Assembly (NCBI RefSeq): GCF_029760955.1
Contig: NZ_CP121682.1
Coordinates: 2,480,001 to 2,544,000, forward strand
Reading direction: 5' to 3'
Source: Streptomyces cathayae
Lineage (GTDB): Bacteria; Actinomycetota; Actinomycetes; Streptomycetales; Streptomycetaceae
DNA length: 64,000 bases
A program made the translations under genes and the position numbers. Under the pieces are notes generated by a model. That model was not told where the DNA came from. It ran no database searches and was given only the letters and a program-made list of their open reading frames with translations. This document shows positions 38,898-46,987 of this stretch, in pieces; the stretch's first letter is position 1, and every line of letters starts with the position of its first letter.

Positions 38898-39273
38898 ATT
38901 TCCTCCTTCTCGGACGTACATCTCCTGCTCCGACGCACCGTCAACAGGCGGGCAGCCGGGCAGGGATGGGAGAAGTGCTACGTCCTCGGGAAGGGGAGCG
39001 CCGTGCTCGGCAGCGCACGAAGCGTCCGAATCACCGGCGATCACCCCCGAGCGACAACCACTGGTCGCGCCTGACACGCATCACGCACAACCTGCCGGAC
39101 AGGCTTCGCCGGGTGGGCGAAGACCCCCCTGTCCGAGAACCGGCTCCACTGCCGCCGGTCCTGCCCGGTGGGGACCCAGGGCGCCCGCGGCCCCGACCGG
39201 CTGTCGGAGGACGGGCGATGGACCGAGCGTCGCCGATCGTGGTGCATTCTCGCCGCCCGCACAAGGGGCTTCA

Positions 39274-39287
39274 TTACTCGCTGGTAA
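39274..39287. promoter_or_regulatory. Candidate operator TTACTCGCTGGTAA
   Basis: TTAC and GTAA arms around TCGCTG, followed by CGGC. Shares TTACTCGC, GTAAC and GC with the site at 39404. It is about 380 bases upstream of the DUF6230 start. TetR-family operators often look like this, but the regulator is unknown. Confidence 0.4.
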
Positions 39288-39403
39288 CGGCTGGACAACC
39301 GGAGAGCGACCCACCGGCGCCGGACGGCGACCCTCGGTGCCCCGCAGGGGATGGACAAAACAGTTGACACCCGGACGGGGTCCGACAGATCAACGTGCGC
39401 GAC

Positions 39404-39416
39404 TTACTCGCAGTAA
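39404..39416. promoter_or_regulatory. Candidate operator TTACTCGCAGTAA
   Basis: Perfect arms TTACT and AGTAA around CGC, followed by CAGC. It is the second copy of the motif, 128 bases past the end of the thioredoxin-like gene and about 510 bases upstream of the DUF6230 start. Confidence 0.4.
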
Positions 39417-39543
39417 CAGCGGCCGCGATTGCCAAGTTTCGGCAAAGCGCGGCCGCACAGGCCTTCGGTCGGCCAACCTTCCACTCGGGCACCACCGGCC
39501 CGGAAACCGCCTCGGGCGGCCGGACAAGGTACCCCCGATCCAC

Positions 39544-40524
39544 TCAGAACAGGGCACGCGCCAGCGCTCTGCGCGCGGCGATCACACGCGGATCCTCGGC
39601 CCCGACCACCTCGAACAGCTCGAGCAGGCGCACCCGCACGGCCTCGCGGTCGTCGCCGGCCGTGCGCCCCACCGTCTCGATGAGCCGGCCGAAGGCGTCC
39701 TCGACATGACCGCCCACCAGATCCAGGTCGGCGGCGGTGATCTGCGCCTCGATGTCCTGCGGCTTCCCGGCGGCGTCAGCGCGCACCCGCTGCGGGTCCA
39801 GACCCTCCACCCGCCGGAGCAACTCGGCCTGGGCGAGGCCCAGCTGGGCCTCCGGGTTGCCCGGGTCGTCGGCGAGCACGTTCTTGTACGCCTGGATCGC
39901 GCCGCCCAGGTCACCGGCGTCCAGCGCCTGCACGGCGGCCTCCAGCAGGGCGTCGTACGGGCCGACGGGCACCTCGGCGTCCGACGCGGCACCGCCGCCG
40001 CCCGGCACGGCGTCGGGGTCGACGGTGAGCCCGGTCAGACCGAAGCGCTCCTCGGCCACCTGCACCAGCTGGTCCAGGGTCTGGCGGATCTGCGTCTCGC
40101 CCGCGGCCCCCTGGAAGAGCGGCAGCGCCTGCCCGGCCACCACCGCGAACACCGCGGGAATTCCCTGGATGCCGAACTGCTGCATCAGCATCTGGTTGGC
40201 GTCGACGTCGATCTTGGCGAGCAGGAAGCGCCCGTCGTACTCGACGGCGAGCCGCTCCAGGACGGGGCTCAGCTGCTTGCAGGGCTCACACCATTCGGCC
40301 CAGAAGTCGATGACGACCGGGACCTCGGCGGACCGCTGCAGGATGTCGCTCTCGAAGCCGGCCTCGTCGACGTCGATGACGAGGTCGGCCGGGGAGATCG
40401 CGCCCCCGCCGCCCTGCCGGACCGCCTCCGCGCGGGCCTGCTCCGCCTTCGTCTTGGCCTCCTGGGCCGCCTTCACCGCGCCGAGGTCGACGACTCCGCT
40501 CATGGACATGTTCCGTGGCTGCAT
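39544..40524 (-). CDS. CnoX/YbbN-like thioredoxin-domain co-chaperone
   Basis: 326 aa. The N-terminal 45 residues are Ala/Glu/Lys-rich. A thioredoxin domain follows (about 50-155) with the redox pair in FWAEWCEPCKQLSPVLE, the usual TRX ATPVF-like loop reading GIQGIPAVF. The C-terminal half (about 185-326) is TPR-like (ALLEAAVQALDAGDLGGAIQ, GNPEAQLGLAQAELL). This thioredoxin-plus-TPR order is that of YbbN/CnoX holdases that protect proteins during oxidative or heat stress. The WCxxC pair is intact, unlike E. coli YbbN. ATG 40524 has GGAGG 8 bases upstream. Divergent from a TetR regulator. Confidence 0.85.
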   Translation of the reverse strand: MQPRNMSMSGVVDLGAVKAAQEAKTKAEQARAEAVRQGGGGAISPADLVIDVDEAGFESDILQRSAEVPVVIDFWAEWCEPCKQLSPVLERLAVEYDGRFLLAKIDVDANQMLMQQFGIQGIPAVFAVVAGQALPLFQGAAGETQIRQTLDQLVQVAEERFGLTGLTVDPDAVPGGGGAASDAEVPVGPYDALLEAAVQALDAGDLGGAIQAYKNVLADDPGNPEAQLGLAQAELLRRVEGLDPQRVRADAAGKPQDIEAQITAADLDLVGGHVEDAFGRLIETVGRTAGDDREAVRVRLLELFEVVGAEDPRVIAARRALARALF

Positions 40525-40767
40525 ACGTCTATCCTCCCCCGTACCCCGCGTGTCTGTGAAAACGCCGGGAAACCCGGGCGCCCGCGTCCTCTTCGGCACG
40601 GGGTCCCCACCCGCGCCCGTGGTCGTCGCTCGAGCGGGCCGGCCGTTCCGTGCGGGCCGCCCCACTTTCGCTACGGGTCGTAGCGTAACGCCCGGCATCA
40701 CGCACGAGCCGGGCCACTCCGGTGATCTCCCTCACGCTCCCCGCACGGCGGCACGGGAACCGGCGGA

Positions 40768-40780
40768 TAGGGTCGTATCC
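40768..40780 (+). promoter_or_regulatory. Leaderless promoter of the TetR gene
   Basis: TAGGGT (40768-40773), 7 bases, then ATG 40781. No Shine-Dalgarno. Confidence 0.5.
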
Positions 40781-41416
40781 ATGCAGAGCAGTACCGGTCG
40801 GCCCCCCGCCACACGCACCGGACGCCCGCGCAGCGCGGCGGCGGACACCGCGATCCTGGCCGCGACACGGGAGGCCCTGGTCGAACTGGGATGGTCCGGG
40901 CTCACCCTGGGGGACGTCGCGAGCCGCGCGGGCGTCGCCAAGACCACCCTCTACCGGCGCTGGGCGGGCAAGAACGAGCTGGTCGTGGACGCGGTCGCCG
41001 AACTCTTCGACGCACTCGAACTCCCCGACCGCGGCAGCCTCGCCGCGGACATCGAGGACGTGGTCCTCCAGCTCGCGGTGCTGCTGTCCCGCCCGGAGGC
41101 CAGGTGCGGGCTGATGGCGGTGGTCGCCGAATCCACCCTCGACGAGGCCCTGCGCGAACGCATCCGCACCTCGATCGTCCAACGGCAGAAACGCCTGGTC
41201 CACACCGGCCGCGTCCGCGCCCAGAGACGCGGCGAACTGCCGCCCGACCCCGACCCGGCCGAGGCGGCCCGCACCGTGGACCTGACCTTCGACATGGTCG
41301 CCGGCGCGGTCCTGCACCGCACGCTGGTCAGCGGGCGCCCGGCGGACGAGGAATGGGTCCACGACCTCACCCGCGTCCTCCTCACCGGCCTCACCACCCC
41401 CGGCCCCACCCCGTAG
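40781..41416 (+). CDS. TetR-family transcriptional regulator
   Basis: 211 aa. The N-terminal helix-turn-helix is clear: AILAATREALVELGWSGLTL, then GDVASRAGVAKTTLYRRWAG with the recognition helix, then KNELVVDAVAELFDAL. The C-terminal ligand/dimer domain (about 80-205) resembles TetR_C_11-type regulators. ATG 40781 is chosen because it follows a -10 box by 7 bases and homology starts there. It is divergent from the thioredoxin-like gene and convergent with icmA (39-base gap). Targets are unknown; the palindromes at 43165 (icmA promoter) and 39274/39404 are candidates, and its own promoter region has no obvious palindrome. Confidence 0.88.
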   Translation: MQSSTGRPPATRTGRPRSAAADTAILAATREALVELGWSGLTLGDVASRAGVAKTTLYRRWAGKNELVVDAVAELFDALELPDRGSLAADIEDVVLQLAVLLSRPEARCGLMAVVAESTLDEALRERIRTSIVQRQKRLVHTGRVRAQRRGELPPDPDPAEAARTVDLTFDMVAGAVLHRTLVSGRPADEEWVHDLTRVLLTGLTTPGPTP

Positions 41417-41455
41417 CCGGGGCGGGGTGGGGGCGGGGCCGGGCCGGGGCGGCGG

Positions 41456-43156
41456 TCAGAAGCCCGCGGGCTCGGTGTACACCCCCCACTCGTCCCGCAG
41501 CGCGTCGCAGATCTCACCGAGGGTCGCCTCGGCGCGTACGGCGTCCAGCATCGGCCCGATCATGTTGGCGCCGGAGCGGGCCGCGTCGAGCATGGCGGCC
41601 AGGGCGGCCCGTACCGCCGCGTCGTCGCGGGCGGCCTTGCGCTCACCCAGCGCCCGCACCTGCTCGCGTTCCACCTCGTGGCTGACCCGGAGGATCTCCA
41701 GGTCACCGGTGACCGAGCCGGTGTGGACGTTGACCCCGACGACCTTCTTGTCACCCTTCTCCAGCGCCTGCTGGTAGCGGAACGCCGACTCGGCGATCTC
41801 GCCGGTGAACCAGCCGTCCTCGATACCGCGCAGGATGCCGGAGGTGATCGGCCCGATGGGGTGCTGCCCGTCGGGGTGCGCGCGCAGTCCCCGTTCCTTG
41901 ATCTGCTCGAAGATCTTCTCCGCGTCCGCCTCGATCCGGTCCGTCAGCTGCTCCACGAACCAGGAACCGCCCAGCGGGTCGGCCACGTTGGCGACGCCGG
42001 TCTCCTCCATGAGCACCTGCTGGGTGCGCAGGGCGATCTCGGCGGCCTGCTCGCTGGGCAGGGCGAGCGTCTCGTCCAGGGCGTTGGTGTGCAGGGAGTT
42101 GGTCCCGCCGAGGACGGCGGCGAGCGCCTCCACGGCCGTCCGTACGACGTTGTTGTACGGCTGCTGCGCGGTCAGCGAGACGCCCGCGGTCTGCGTGTGG
42201 AACCGCAGCCACTGCGCCTTCTCGCTCTGCGCGCCGTACACGTCCCGCATCCAGCGGGCCCAGATGCGGCGCGCGGCGCGGAACTTGGCGATCTCCTCAA
42301 AGAAGTCGAGGTGCGCGTCGAAGAAGAAGGACAGGCCGGGCGCGAACACGTCCACGTCGAGCCCGCGGCTGAGCCCCAGCTCCACGTACCCGAAGCCGTC
42401 CGCCAGCGTGTACGCCAGCTCCTGGGCGGCCGTCGAGCCGGCCTCGCGGATGTGGTAGCCGGAGACGGAGAGCGGCTTGTAGGCGGGGATGCCGGCCGCG
42501 CAGTGCTCCATCAGGTCGCCGATCAGGCGCAGATGCGGCTCGGGCGTGAAGAGCCACTCCTTCTGCGCGATGTACTCCTTGAAGATGTCCGTCTGCAGCG
42601 TGCCGTTGAGCACGGCGGGGTCCACGCCCTGGCGCTCGGCGGCGACGAGGTACATGCAGAAGACGGGCACGGCGGGCCCGCTGATCGTCATGGAGGTCGT
42701 CACGTCCCCGAGCGGGATGTCGTCGAACAGGACCTCCATGTCGGCGGCCGAGTCGATGGCCACCCCGCAGTGCCCGACCTCGCCCAGGGAGCGCGGGTCG
42801 TCGGAGTCGCGGCCCATGAGCGTCGGCATGTCGAAGGCGACGGAGAGCCCGCCGCCGCCGTTGCCCAGGATCATCTTGTAGCGCTCGTTGGTCTGCTCGG
42901 CGTTGCCGAACCCGGCGAACTGCCGGATCGTCCAGGTGCGCCCCCGGTAGCCGGTCGGATACAGGCCGCGGGTGAAGGGGTACTCCCCCGGCCAGCCGAT
43001 CCGCTCGAACCCCTCGTAGGCGTCCCCGGGCCGCGGCCCGTACACCGGCTCCACGGGATCGCCGGAGAGCGTGGTGAAGTCTGCGTCGCGCTTGCGCGCG
43101 GCGTCGTACCGGGCCTGCCAGCGACGGCGGCCTTCCTCGATGGCGTCAGCGTCCAT
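41456..43156 (-). CDS. icmA: Isobutyryl-CoA mutase large subunit IcmA
   Basis: 566 aa, identical in length to known Streptomyces IcmA. Together with a small cobalamin-binding subunit (not in this window) it interconverts isobutyryl-CoA and n-butyryl-CoA. The two residues that separate isobutyryl-CoA mutase from methylmalonyl-CoA mutase are both of the Icm type: Phe80 in TIRQFAGFGNAEQTN (Tyr in the methylmalonyl enzyme) and Gln198 in DIFKEYIAQKEWLF (Arg in the methylmalonyl enzyme). The C-terminal B12 domain of full-length mutases is absent, as expected. ATG 43156 fits this numbering. A 24-bp palindrome lies 9 bases upstream. Likely serves valine degradation and butyryl/methylmalonyl-CoA supply; meaB and mce lie 10-12 kb further on. 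Confidence 0.93.
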   Translation of the reverse strand: MDADAIEEGRRRWQARYDAARKRDADFTTLSGDPVEPVYGPRPGDAYEGFERIGWPGEYPFTRGLYPTGYRGRTWTIRQFAGFGNAEQTNERYKMILGNGGGGLSVAFDMPTLMGRDSDDPRSLGEVGHCGVAIDSAADMEVLFDDIPLGDVTTSMTISGPAVPVFCMYLVAAERQGVDPAVLNGTLQTDIFKEYIAQKEWLFTPEPHLRLIGDLMEHCAAGIPAYKPLSVSGYHIREAGSTAAQELAYTLADGFGYVELGLSRGLDVDVFAPGLSFFFDAHLDFFEEIAKFRAARRIWARWMRDVYGAQSEKAQWLRFHTQTAGVSLTAQQPYNNVVRTAVEALAAVLGGTNSLHTNALDETLALPSEQAAEIALRTQQVLMEETGVANVADPLGGSWFVEQLTDRIEADAEKIFEQIKERGLRAHPDGQHPIGPITSGILRGIEDGWFTGEIAESAFRYQQALEKGDKKVVGVNVHTGSVTGDLEILRVSHEVEREQVRALGERKAARDDAAVRAALAAMLDAARSGANMIGPMLDAVRAEATLGEICDALRDEWGVYTEPAGF

Positions 43157-43164
43157 ACCTTCGA

Positions 43165-43188
43165 ATTTACTAGGACGTCCTAGTAAAT
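43165..43188. promoter_or_regulatory. 24-bp perfect palindrome over the icmA promoter
   Basis: ATTTACTAGGAC followed by its exact complement. On the icmA strand TATCAT (43192-43187) is a plausible -10, so the palindrome covers the start of transcription and lies 9 bases before the ATG. A repressor bound here would block icmA. It also lies 64 bases upstream of the divergent DUF3817 gene. Confidence 0.75.
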
Positions 43189-43238
43189 GATAGTGGTGCA
43201 GGCCAGGACGGGGGCACGGGACGTCACAGCGGACCGGA

Positions 43239-43251
43239 TACCCTCGACGGC
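43239..43251 (+). promoter_or_regulatory. Leaderless promoter of the first DUF3817 gene
   Basis: TACCCT (43239-43244), 7 bases, ATG 43252. No Shine-Dalgarno. Confidence 0.5.
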
Positions 43252-43593
43252 ATGAAGAAGAGCGTCTTGACCCGGTACCGGGTGTTGGCACATGTCACCG
43301 CAGTCCTTCTGGTTCTGCTGACCGTCGGCGTGATCGGCAAGCGCGTACTGGGCATGGACGGCTTCGACGGCTTCGTCTCGGTGGTCGGCATCGCTCACGG
43401 CTGGCTCTACGTGCTGTACCTGGTCTTCGCGTTCGACCTCGGCAGCAAGATGAAGATGCCCGTGGGACGGCAGCTGTGGGTGCTGCTCGCCGGAACCGTC
43501 CCGACGGCGGCCTTCTTCGTCGAACGCCGGGTGACCCGCGAGGCGGAACCGCTCATCGCGAAGGACGCCGACACCACGCCCGCGACAGCCTGA
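43252..43593 (+). CDS. DUF3817 membrane protein (copy 1)
   Basis: 113 aa small integral membrane protein. Three hydrophobic segments: VLAHVTAVLLVLLTVGVIGK, HGWLYVLYLVFAFDLG and LWVLLAGTVPTAAFFVERRV. The HGWLYVLY and P-T-A-A-FFVERR motifs match DUF3817. Function unknown to me. A paralogue lies at 45180-45524 ([25 protein letters not shown]). Divergent from icmA; the palindrome between them could affect both. It probably has a leaderless mRNA. Its C-terminal tail (EAEPLIAKDADTTPATA) is hydrophilic. Confidence 0.82.
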   Translation: MKKSVLTRYRVLAHVTAVLLVLLTVGVIGKRVLGMDGFDGFVSVVGIAHGWLYVLYLVFAFDLGSKMKMPVGRQLWVLLAGTVPTAAFFVERRVTREAEPLIAKDADTTPATA

Positions 43594-43614
43594 CCACCGG
43601 CGCGGGGCGCCACC

Positions 43615-44091
43615 TCACTTCGTGATGTAGTGGCACTGCGTGGCACGCAGCCTGCCGTTGACGAACAGCTTCGCGCAGGCCTTGCCGTAGGCCGGCAGCG
43701 TCCGGGCGCCGGCCCGGCGCAGCGGGGCGCCGTCGCACTCGGCGTGCGTGGCGCCCCGCGCGGTCCGGTACGCCCTGCCGTTCGTGTCGGCGTAGGCGAA
43801 GTCGATGCGCCAGTTGCAGAACCGCGAGAAGGTCGCGGCGGCACCGACGCAGTCGACGCCCGCGAGCTGGCCGGAGACCCGTTTCCCGGAGCCGTCGATC
43901 CTGTGGGTCAGGAAGCATCCGACGGGGACCTTCACGGCGGCGCCCCGCACCTCGTAGGTGAAAGTACCGATGGCGGTGGACCCCAAGGCGCCGGCGTGCG
44001 CCGGCCCCGCCACGCCCATGGGGCCGACTGCGGCGAAACCCAGCACAGCGGCGGCGACCAGCACGCCACGGACAGAACGACGAAGACTCAC
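43615..44091 (-). CDS. Small secreted cysteine-rich protein, family unknown
   Basis: 158 aa. Clear signal peptide: RRSVRGVLVAAAVLGFAAVG then PAHAGALGS (cleavage near residue 33). The mature part has exactly six cysteines (in GCFLTH, DCVGA, FCNWR, ECDGA, ACAKL, QCHYI), consistent with three disulfides. It begins FTYEVRGAAVKVPVGC and includes RIDFAYADTNGRAYRT, so it may be a beta-rich extracellular domain. I do not recognise a family. The start ATG 44091 lacks a strong ribosome site by eye. It ends convergent with the DUF3817 gene, 21 bases away. Confidence 0.7.
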   Translation of the reverse strand: MSLRRSVRGVLVAAAVLGFAAVGPMGVAGPAHAGALGSTAIGTFTYEVRGAAVKVPVGCFLTHRIDGSGKRVSGQLAGVDCVGAAATFSRFCNWRIDFAYADTNGRAYRTARGATHAECDGAPLRRAGARTLPAYGKACAKLFVNGRLRATQCHYITK

Positions 44092-44246
44092 GCGCGAGCC
44101 CCCACCCGAAGAAAACGGACGCCGACCCTCCGCATGAGGGCCGATCGGCAGGATCTCAGCCGGAGATGAGTGCCTGAGCGTTTCTGCGGGCCGCCGGAGA
44201 GAAAACCACCGTCACGTGGTAACCCCTGGCCCGGTGCTGACGGGCT

Positions 44247-44756
44247 TCACTCCCCCTGGAAGTCCCCCGCCGCGAGCCGGAGGGGGCGAAGGACGGCGAA
44301 GAGTTCGGCGCATTCCTCGGCGTCGTAGGCGCTGAGGCCGAAGTCCATGGCCATCAGGTCGCGGGTGGCCGCCTCGACGACCTCGCGTCCCTTGTCGGTG
44401 ATGCTCGCGAGGGTGCCGCGGCCGTCGTTGGGGTTGGGGCGCTTGGCCACCAGGCCGGAGCGCACCAAGCGGTCCACGGTGTTCGTCACCGAGGTGGGGT
44501 GCACCATGAGCCGCTCGCCGATCTTGGACATCGGCAGCTCGCCGGACTTCGAGAAGGTGAGCAGCACCAGTGCCTCGTACCGGGCGAAGGTGAGCCCGTA
44601 CGGCTTGACCACCGCGTCGACCTCGGCCAGCAGGATCTGGTGGGCGCGCATGACCGAGGTGATCGCGGCCATGGACGGCACGCTTCCCCAGCGCTGCTTC
44701 CAGAGTTCGTCGGCGCGGGCGATGGGATCGAACGAGAGACTGAGCGGCTTCGGCAC
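44247..44756 (-). CDS. MarR-family transcriptional regulator (1)
   Basis: 169 aa. The winged helix-turn-helix is plain: ITSVMRAHQILLAEVDAVVK, LTFARYEALVLLTFSKSGEL, then IGERLMVHPTSVTNTVDRL (recognition helix) and KRPNPNDGRGTLASITDKG (wing). The GTG start at 44754-44756 has a promoter just upstream: CTGACC, 17 bases, TAGGGT, then 7 bases to GTG, so the mRNA should be leaderless. The neighbours are a secreted protein and a thiamine-binding protein gene; no operator is evident. Some homologues regulate organic-hydroperoxide or aromatic stress genes, but I cannot assign a ligand. Confidence 0.85.
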   Translation of the reverse strand: MPKPLSLSFDPIARADELWKQRWGSVPSMAAITSVMRAHQILLAEVDAVVKPYGLTFARYEALVLLTFSKSGELPMSKIGERLMVHPTSVTNTVDRLVRSGLVAKRPNPNDGRGTLASITDKGREVVEAATRDLMAMDFGLSAYDAEECAELFAVLRPLRLAAGDFQGE

Positions 44757-44763
44757 GCAGCCG

Positions 44764-44792
44764 ACCCTACCGGCCGGTCATATGGTGGTCAG
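44764..44792 (-). promoter_or_regulatory. Leaderless promoter of MarR gene (1)
   Basis: On the minus strand: -35 CTGACC (44792-44787), 17-base spacer, -10 TAGGGT (44769-44764), then 7 bases to the GTG at 44756. Confidence 0.65.
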
Positions 44793-44877
44793 CCCCGTCT
44801 CGCCCTTCGGTCCGCGCCGCTACGTCGTCGCCCGCGCCGGACGGCGGTGCCGTCCGGCGGTCGGGCGGTCGGACGGT

Positions 44878-45183
44878 CTACTGCTCCGCGCTCTGCGCCA
44901 GGTGCCGTTCGACGGTGTCGACCTTGGCGGTGAGGCCGTCCTCGACTCCGGGGCGGAGGTCCGCCTTGAGGACGAGCGAGACCCGCGGGGCGCGTGCCTC
45001 GACCGCGGCCACGGCGCGCTTCACGACGTCCATCACCTCGTCCCAGTCCCCCTCGACCGAGGTGAACATGGCGTCGGTGCGGTTCGGCAGTCCGGACTCG
45101 CGGACCACCCGCACGGCGTCGGCGACGTACTCCCCCACGTCCTCGCCGACGCCCAGCGGCGTCACGGAGAAGGCGACGATCAC
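44878..45183 (-). CDS. MTH1187/YqgV-type thiamine-binding-domain protein
   Basis: 101 aa. [20 protein letters not shown], then [20 protein letters not shown] and a final helix match the small ferredoxin-like DUF77/MTH1187 family, members of which bind thiamine. GTG 45183 overlaps the upstream DUF3817 stop (GTGA), so the two are translationally coupled. Cytoplasmic. Role unknown; possibly metabolite sensing or thiamine salvage. Confidence 0.82.
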   Translation of the reverse strand: MIVAFSVTPLGVGEDVGEYVADAVRVVRESGLPNRTDAMFTSVEGDWDEVMDVVKRAVAAVEARAPRVSLVLKADLRPGVEDGLTAKVDTVERHLAQSAEQ

Positions 45184-45524
45184 GCGCCCACCACTCCCTC
45201 GGCGCGAGCCCGGGAGGCGATGACCGCGTCCTCGGCCTCGGCCTTCAGCCGGCGCTCGGCGAAGAAGCCGCCGGTGGGCAGCACCGACATCAGGAAGTAG
45301 AAGGCGGCGGTCTTCAGCGACCACTTGGCGCGGTTCCAGGCGTCGGCCCAGAAGAGCACGTACACGACGAAGAGGAACCCGTGGATCGCGCCCAGCGCCG
45401 GGACGGCGTTGAACTCCGTGGTCCGCTTCAGGACCGAGGCGACGAGCAGCAGCAGGAACGAGATCGCCTCGGGGGCCGATACCAGGCGGAGGCGGCGGAG
45501 GGCACTGGCGGTCTTGAGGTCCAC
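45180..45524 (-). CDS. DUF3817 membrane protein (copy 2)
   Basis: 114 aa. Membrane segments: [35 protein letters not shown] and [20 protein letters not shown]. Paralogous to 43252-43593, with the shared IHGFLF/AHGWLY and FFAERR/FFVERR motifs. Start GTG 45524 with GAAGGTGA upstream. It is coupled by overlap to the thiamine-binding-type gene and divergent from the AIM24 genes (172 bases between). Function unknown. Confidence 0.82.
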   Translation of the reverse strand: MDLKTASALRRLRLVSAPEAISFLLLLVASVLKRTTEFNAVPALGAIHGFLFVVYVLFWADAWNRAKWSLKTAAFYFLMSVLPTGGFFAERRLKAEAEDAVIASRARAEGVVGA

Positions 45525-45683
45525 GGATCACCTTCGGGTGGGAGAGACGTTTGTGAATGCACGCACAAGCGTTTGTCCATTGTGACAAACCCCGTCCGCG
45601 ATCACTGGAGCGGGTCAGCCCCTAAGGGGATCTTCCGGGTGCGACTCACCCCACAGGGCCTGTCGGCGGGGCGGGGCGGCGGT

Positions 45684-45696
45684 TAACGTCGCAGAT
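45684..45696 (+). promoter_or_regulatory. Leaderless promoter of the first AIM24 gene
   Basis: TAACGT (45684-45689), 7 bases, GTG 45697. No Shine-Dalgarno. Confidence 0.5.
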
Positions 45697-46335
45697 GTGG
45701 CGATGTTCCGACTTCAAAGCAGCAAGGTGCTCGTCGTCGACATGACCGGGGATGCCGTGAAGGCGAAGAACGGCTCGATGGTCGCGTACGACGGCGAGAT
45801 GGCGTTCAAGAAGCTCACGGGCGGTGGGGACGGCATCCGGGGGATGGTGACCCGGCGGCTCACCGGTGAGCAGATGACGATGATGGAGGTGAAGGGGCGC
45901 GGGACCTGCTGGTTCGCCGATCGTGCCGCCGACATCAACCTCATCGGTCTCCAGGGGGACAAGCTCCATGTGGAGTCGAGCAACCTGCTGGCGACCGACG
46001 GCGGCCTGCGCACCGGGACCACTTTCACGGGCCTGCGCGGGGCCTCACAGGGCAACGGGCTGTTCACGACCACCGTCGAGGGGCACGGCCAGGCGGCGGT
46101 CATGTCGGACGGGCCGGCCGTGGTGCTCCGGGTCGGTCCGCAGTACCCGCTGACCGTCGACCCCGGTGCCTACGTCGCCCACCAGGGGAATCTGCGGCAG
46201 TCCCTGCAGTCCGGGGTGACGTTCCGCACACTGCTCGGGGAGGGCGGCGGCGAGGCGTTCCAGATGAGGTTCGAGGGCGACGGGCTGGTCTACGTGCAGC
46301 CCAGTGAGCGGAACACGATCGCGGGGGATGTCTGA
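45697..46335 (+). CDS. AIM24-family protein (1 of 3)
   Basis: 212 aa, TRAP-like beta-barrel AIM24 family. Typical parts: AKNGSMVAYDGEMAFKKLTG, GGGDGIRGMVTRRLTGE, GTCWFADRAADINLIGLQG and a C-terminal GEGGGEAFQMRFEGDGLVYV ending in QPSERN. No signal peptide. The GTG at 45697 follows a -10 by 7 bases. It is first of three adjacent paralogues with overlapping ends. The family's molecular role in bacteria is not established; the yeast member is mitochondrial. Three different paralogues in one operon suggest a hetero-oligomer. Confidence 0.87.
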   Translation: MAMFRLQSSKVLVVDMTGDAVKAKNGSMVAYDGEMAFKKLTGGGDGIRGMVTRRLTGEQMTMMEVKGRGTCWFADRAADINLIGLQGDKLHVESSNLLATDGGLRTGTTFTGLRGASQGNGLFTTTVEGHGQAAVMSDGPAVVLRVGPQYPLTVDPGAYVAHQGNLRQSLQSGVTFRTLLGEGGGEAFQMRFEGDGLVYVQPSERNTIAGDV

Positions 46336-46987
46336 CATGGGCTTCCGGGAGATCAACTCGAAGGTGGTCGAGGCGACCGTGGTGCCCGGCCGGCGGCTGT
46401 TCAGCCAGCGCGGCGCGATGCTCGCGTACCGGGGGGAGGTCGGCTTCACCCCCAACATGACGGGTGGTCAGGGCGGCCTGCGGTCGATGATCGGCCGGCG
46501 GGTGGCCGGGGAGGCCACGCCCCTGATGAGCGTCGAGGGCGACGGCACGGTCCTGTTCGGGCACGGCGGCCACCACATCCAGGTGATCAACCTCTCCGGG
46601 GACACCCTGTACGTCGAGGCGGACCGCCTGCTGGCGTTCGAGGGCACGCTGGAGCAGGGCACGGTGTTCCTGGGCTCGCAGGGCGGGGTGATGGGCATGG
46701 TCCGGGGCCAGGTCTCCGGGCAGGGCCTGTTCACCACCACGCTCAGGGGGCACGGTTCCGTGGCCGTCATGGCGCACGGGGGCGTGATCGAGCTCCCGAT
46801 CACCCCGCAGCGCCCGGTGCACGTCGACCCGCAGGCCTATGTCGCCCACCACGGCGACGTCCGCAACAGGCTGTCCACCGCGCTCGGCTGGCGGGACATG
46901 GTGGGGCGCGGCTCCGGTGAGGCGTTCCAGCTGGAGCTCAGCGGCAGCGGTGCGGTGTACGTCCAGGCCTCGGAGGAGAAGCTGTGA
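46328..46987 (+). CDS. AIM24-family protein (2 of 3)
   Basis: 219 aa. Same fold as its neighbours: FSQRGAMLAYRGEVGFTPNM, GGLRSMIGRRVAGEATPLMS, GDGTVLFGHGGHHIQVINL and GRGSGEAFQLELSGSGAVYV ending in QASEEKL. The ATG at 46328 overlaps the preceding stop by 8 bases; ATG 46337 is an alternative with better spacing from GGGGGA. The end overlaps gene 3 by GTGA. Of the three it carries the most complete Gly-rich motifs. Confidence 0.87.
   Translation: MSDMGFREINSKVVEATVVPGRRLFSQRGAMLAYRGEVGFTPNMTGGQGGLRSMIGRRVAGEATPLMSVEGDGTVLFGHGGHHIQVINLSGDTLYVEADRLLAFEGTLEQGTVFLGSQGGVMGMVRGQVSGQGLFTTTLRGHGSVAVMAHGGVIELPITPQRPVHVDPQAYVAHHGDVRNRLSTALGWRDMVGRGSGEAFQLELSGSGAVYVQASEEKL

Larger units (their letters stand above)
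38898..39543. other. 646-base gene-free region upstream of the DUF6230 gene
   Basis: Open frames here have no recognisable family and poor ribosome sites, so I treat it as non-coding. It contains two similar palindrome-like sites, TTACTCGCTGGTAA (39274-39287) and TTACTCGCAGTAA (39404-39416), and a plus-strand TTGACA at 39363-39368 without a good -10. It must include the promoter for the DUF6230 operon; a small RNA or an undetected small gene cannot be excluded. Confidence 0.5.

Noticed and set aside
38966..39370. Overlapping open frames in the DUF6230 upstream region as genes
   Set aside because: Both strands are open, neither shows a ribosome site, a domain or sensible composition.
41456..43156. 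Methylmalonyl-CoA mutase as the product
   Set aside because: Phe80 and Gln198 are the isobutyryl-CoA mutase residues, and the B12 domain is absent.
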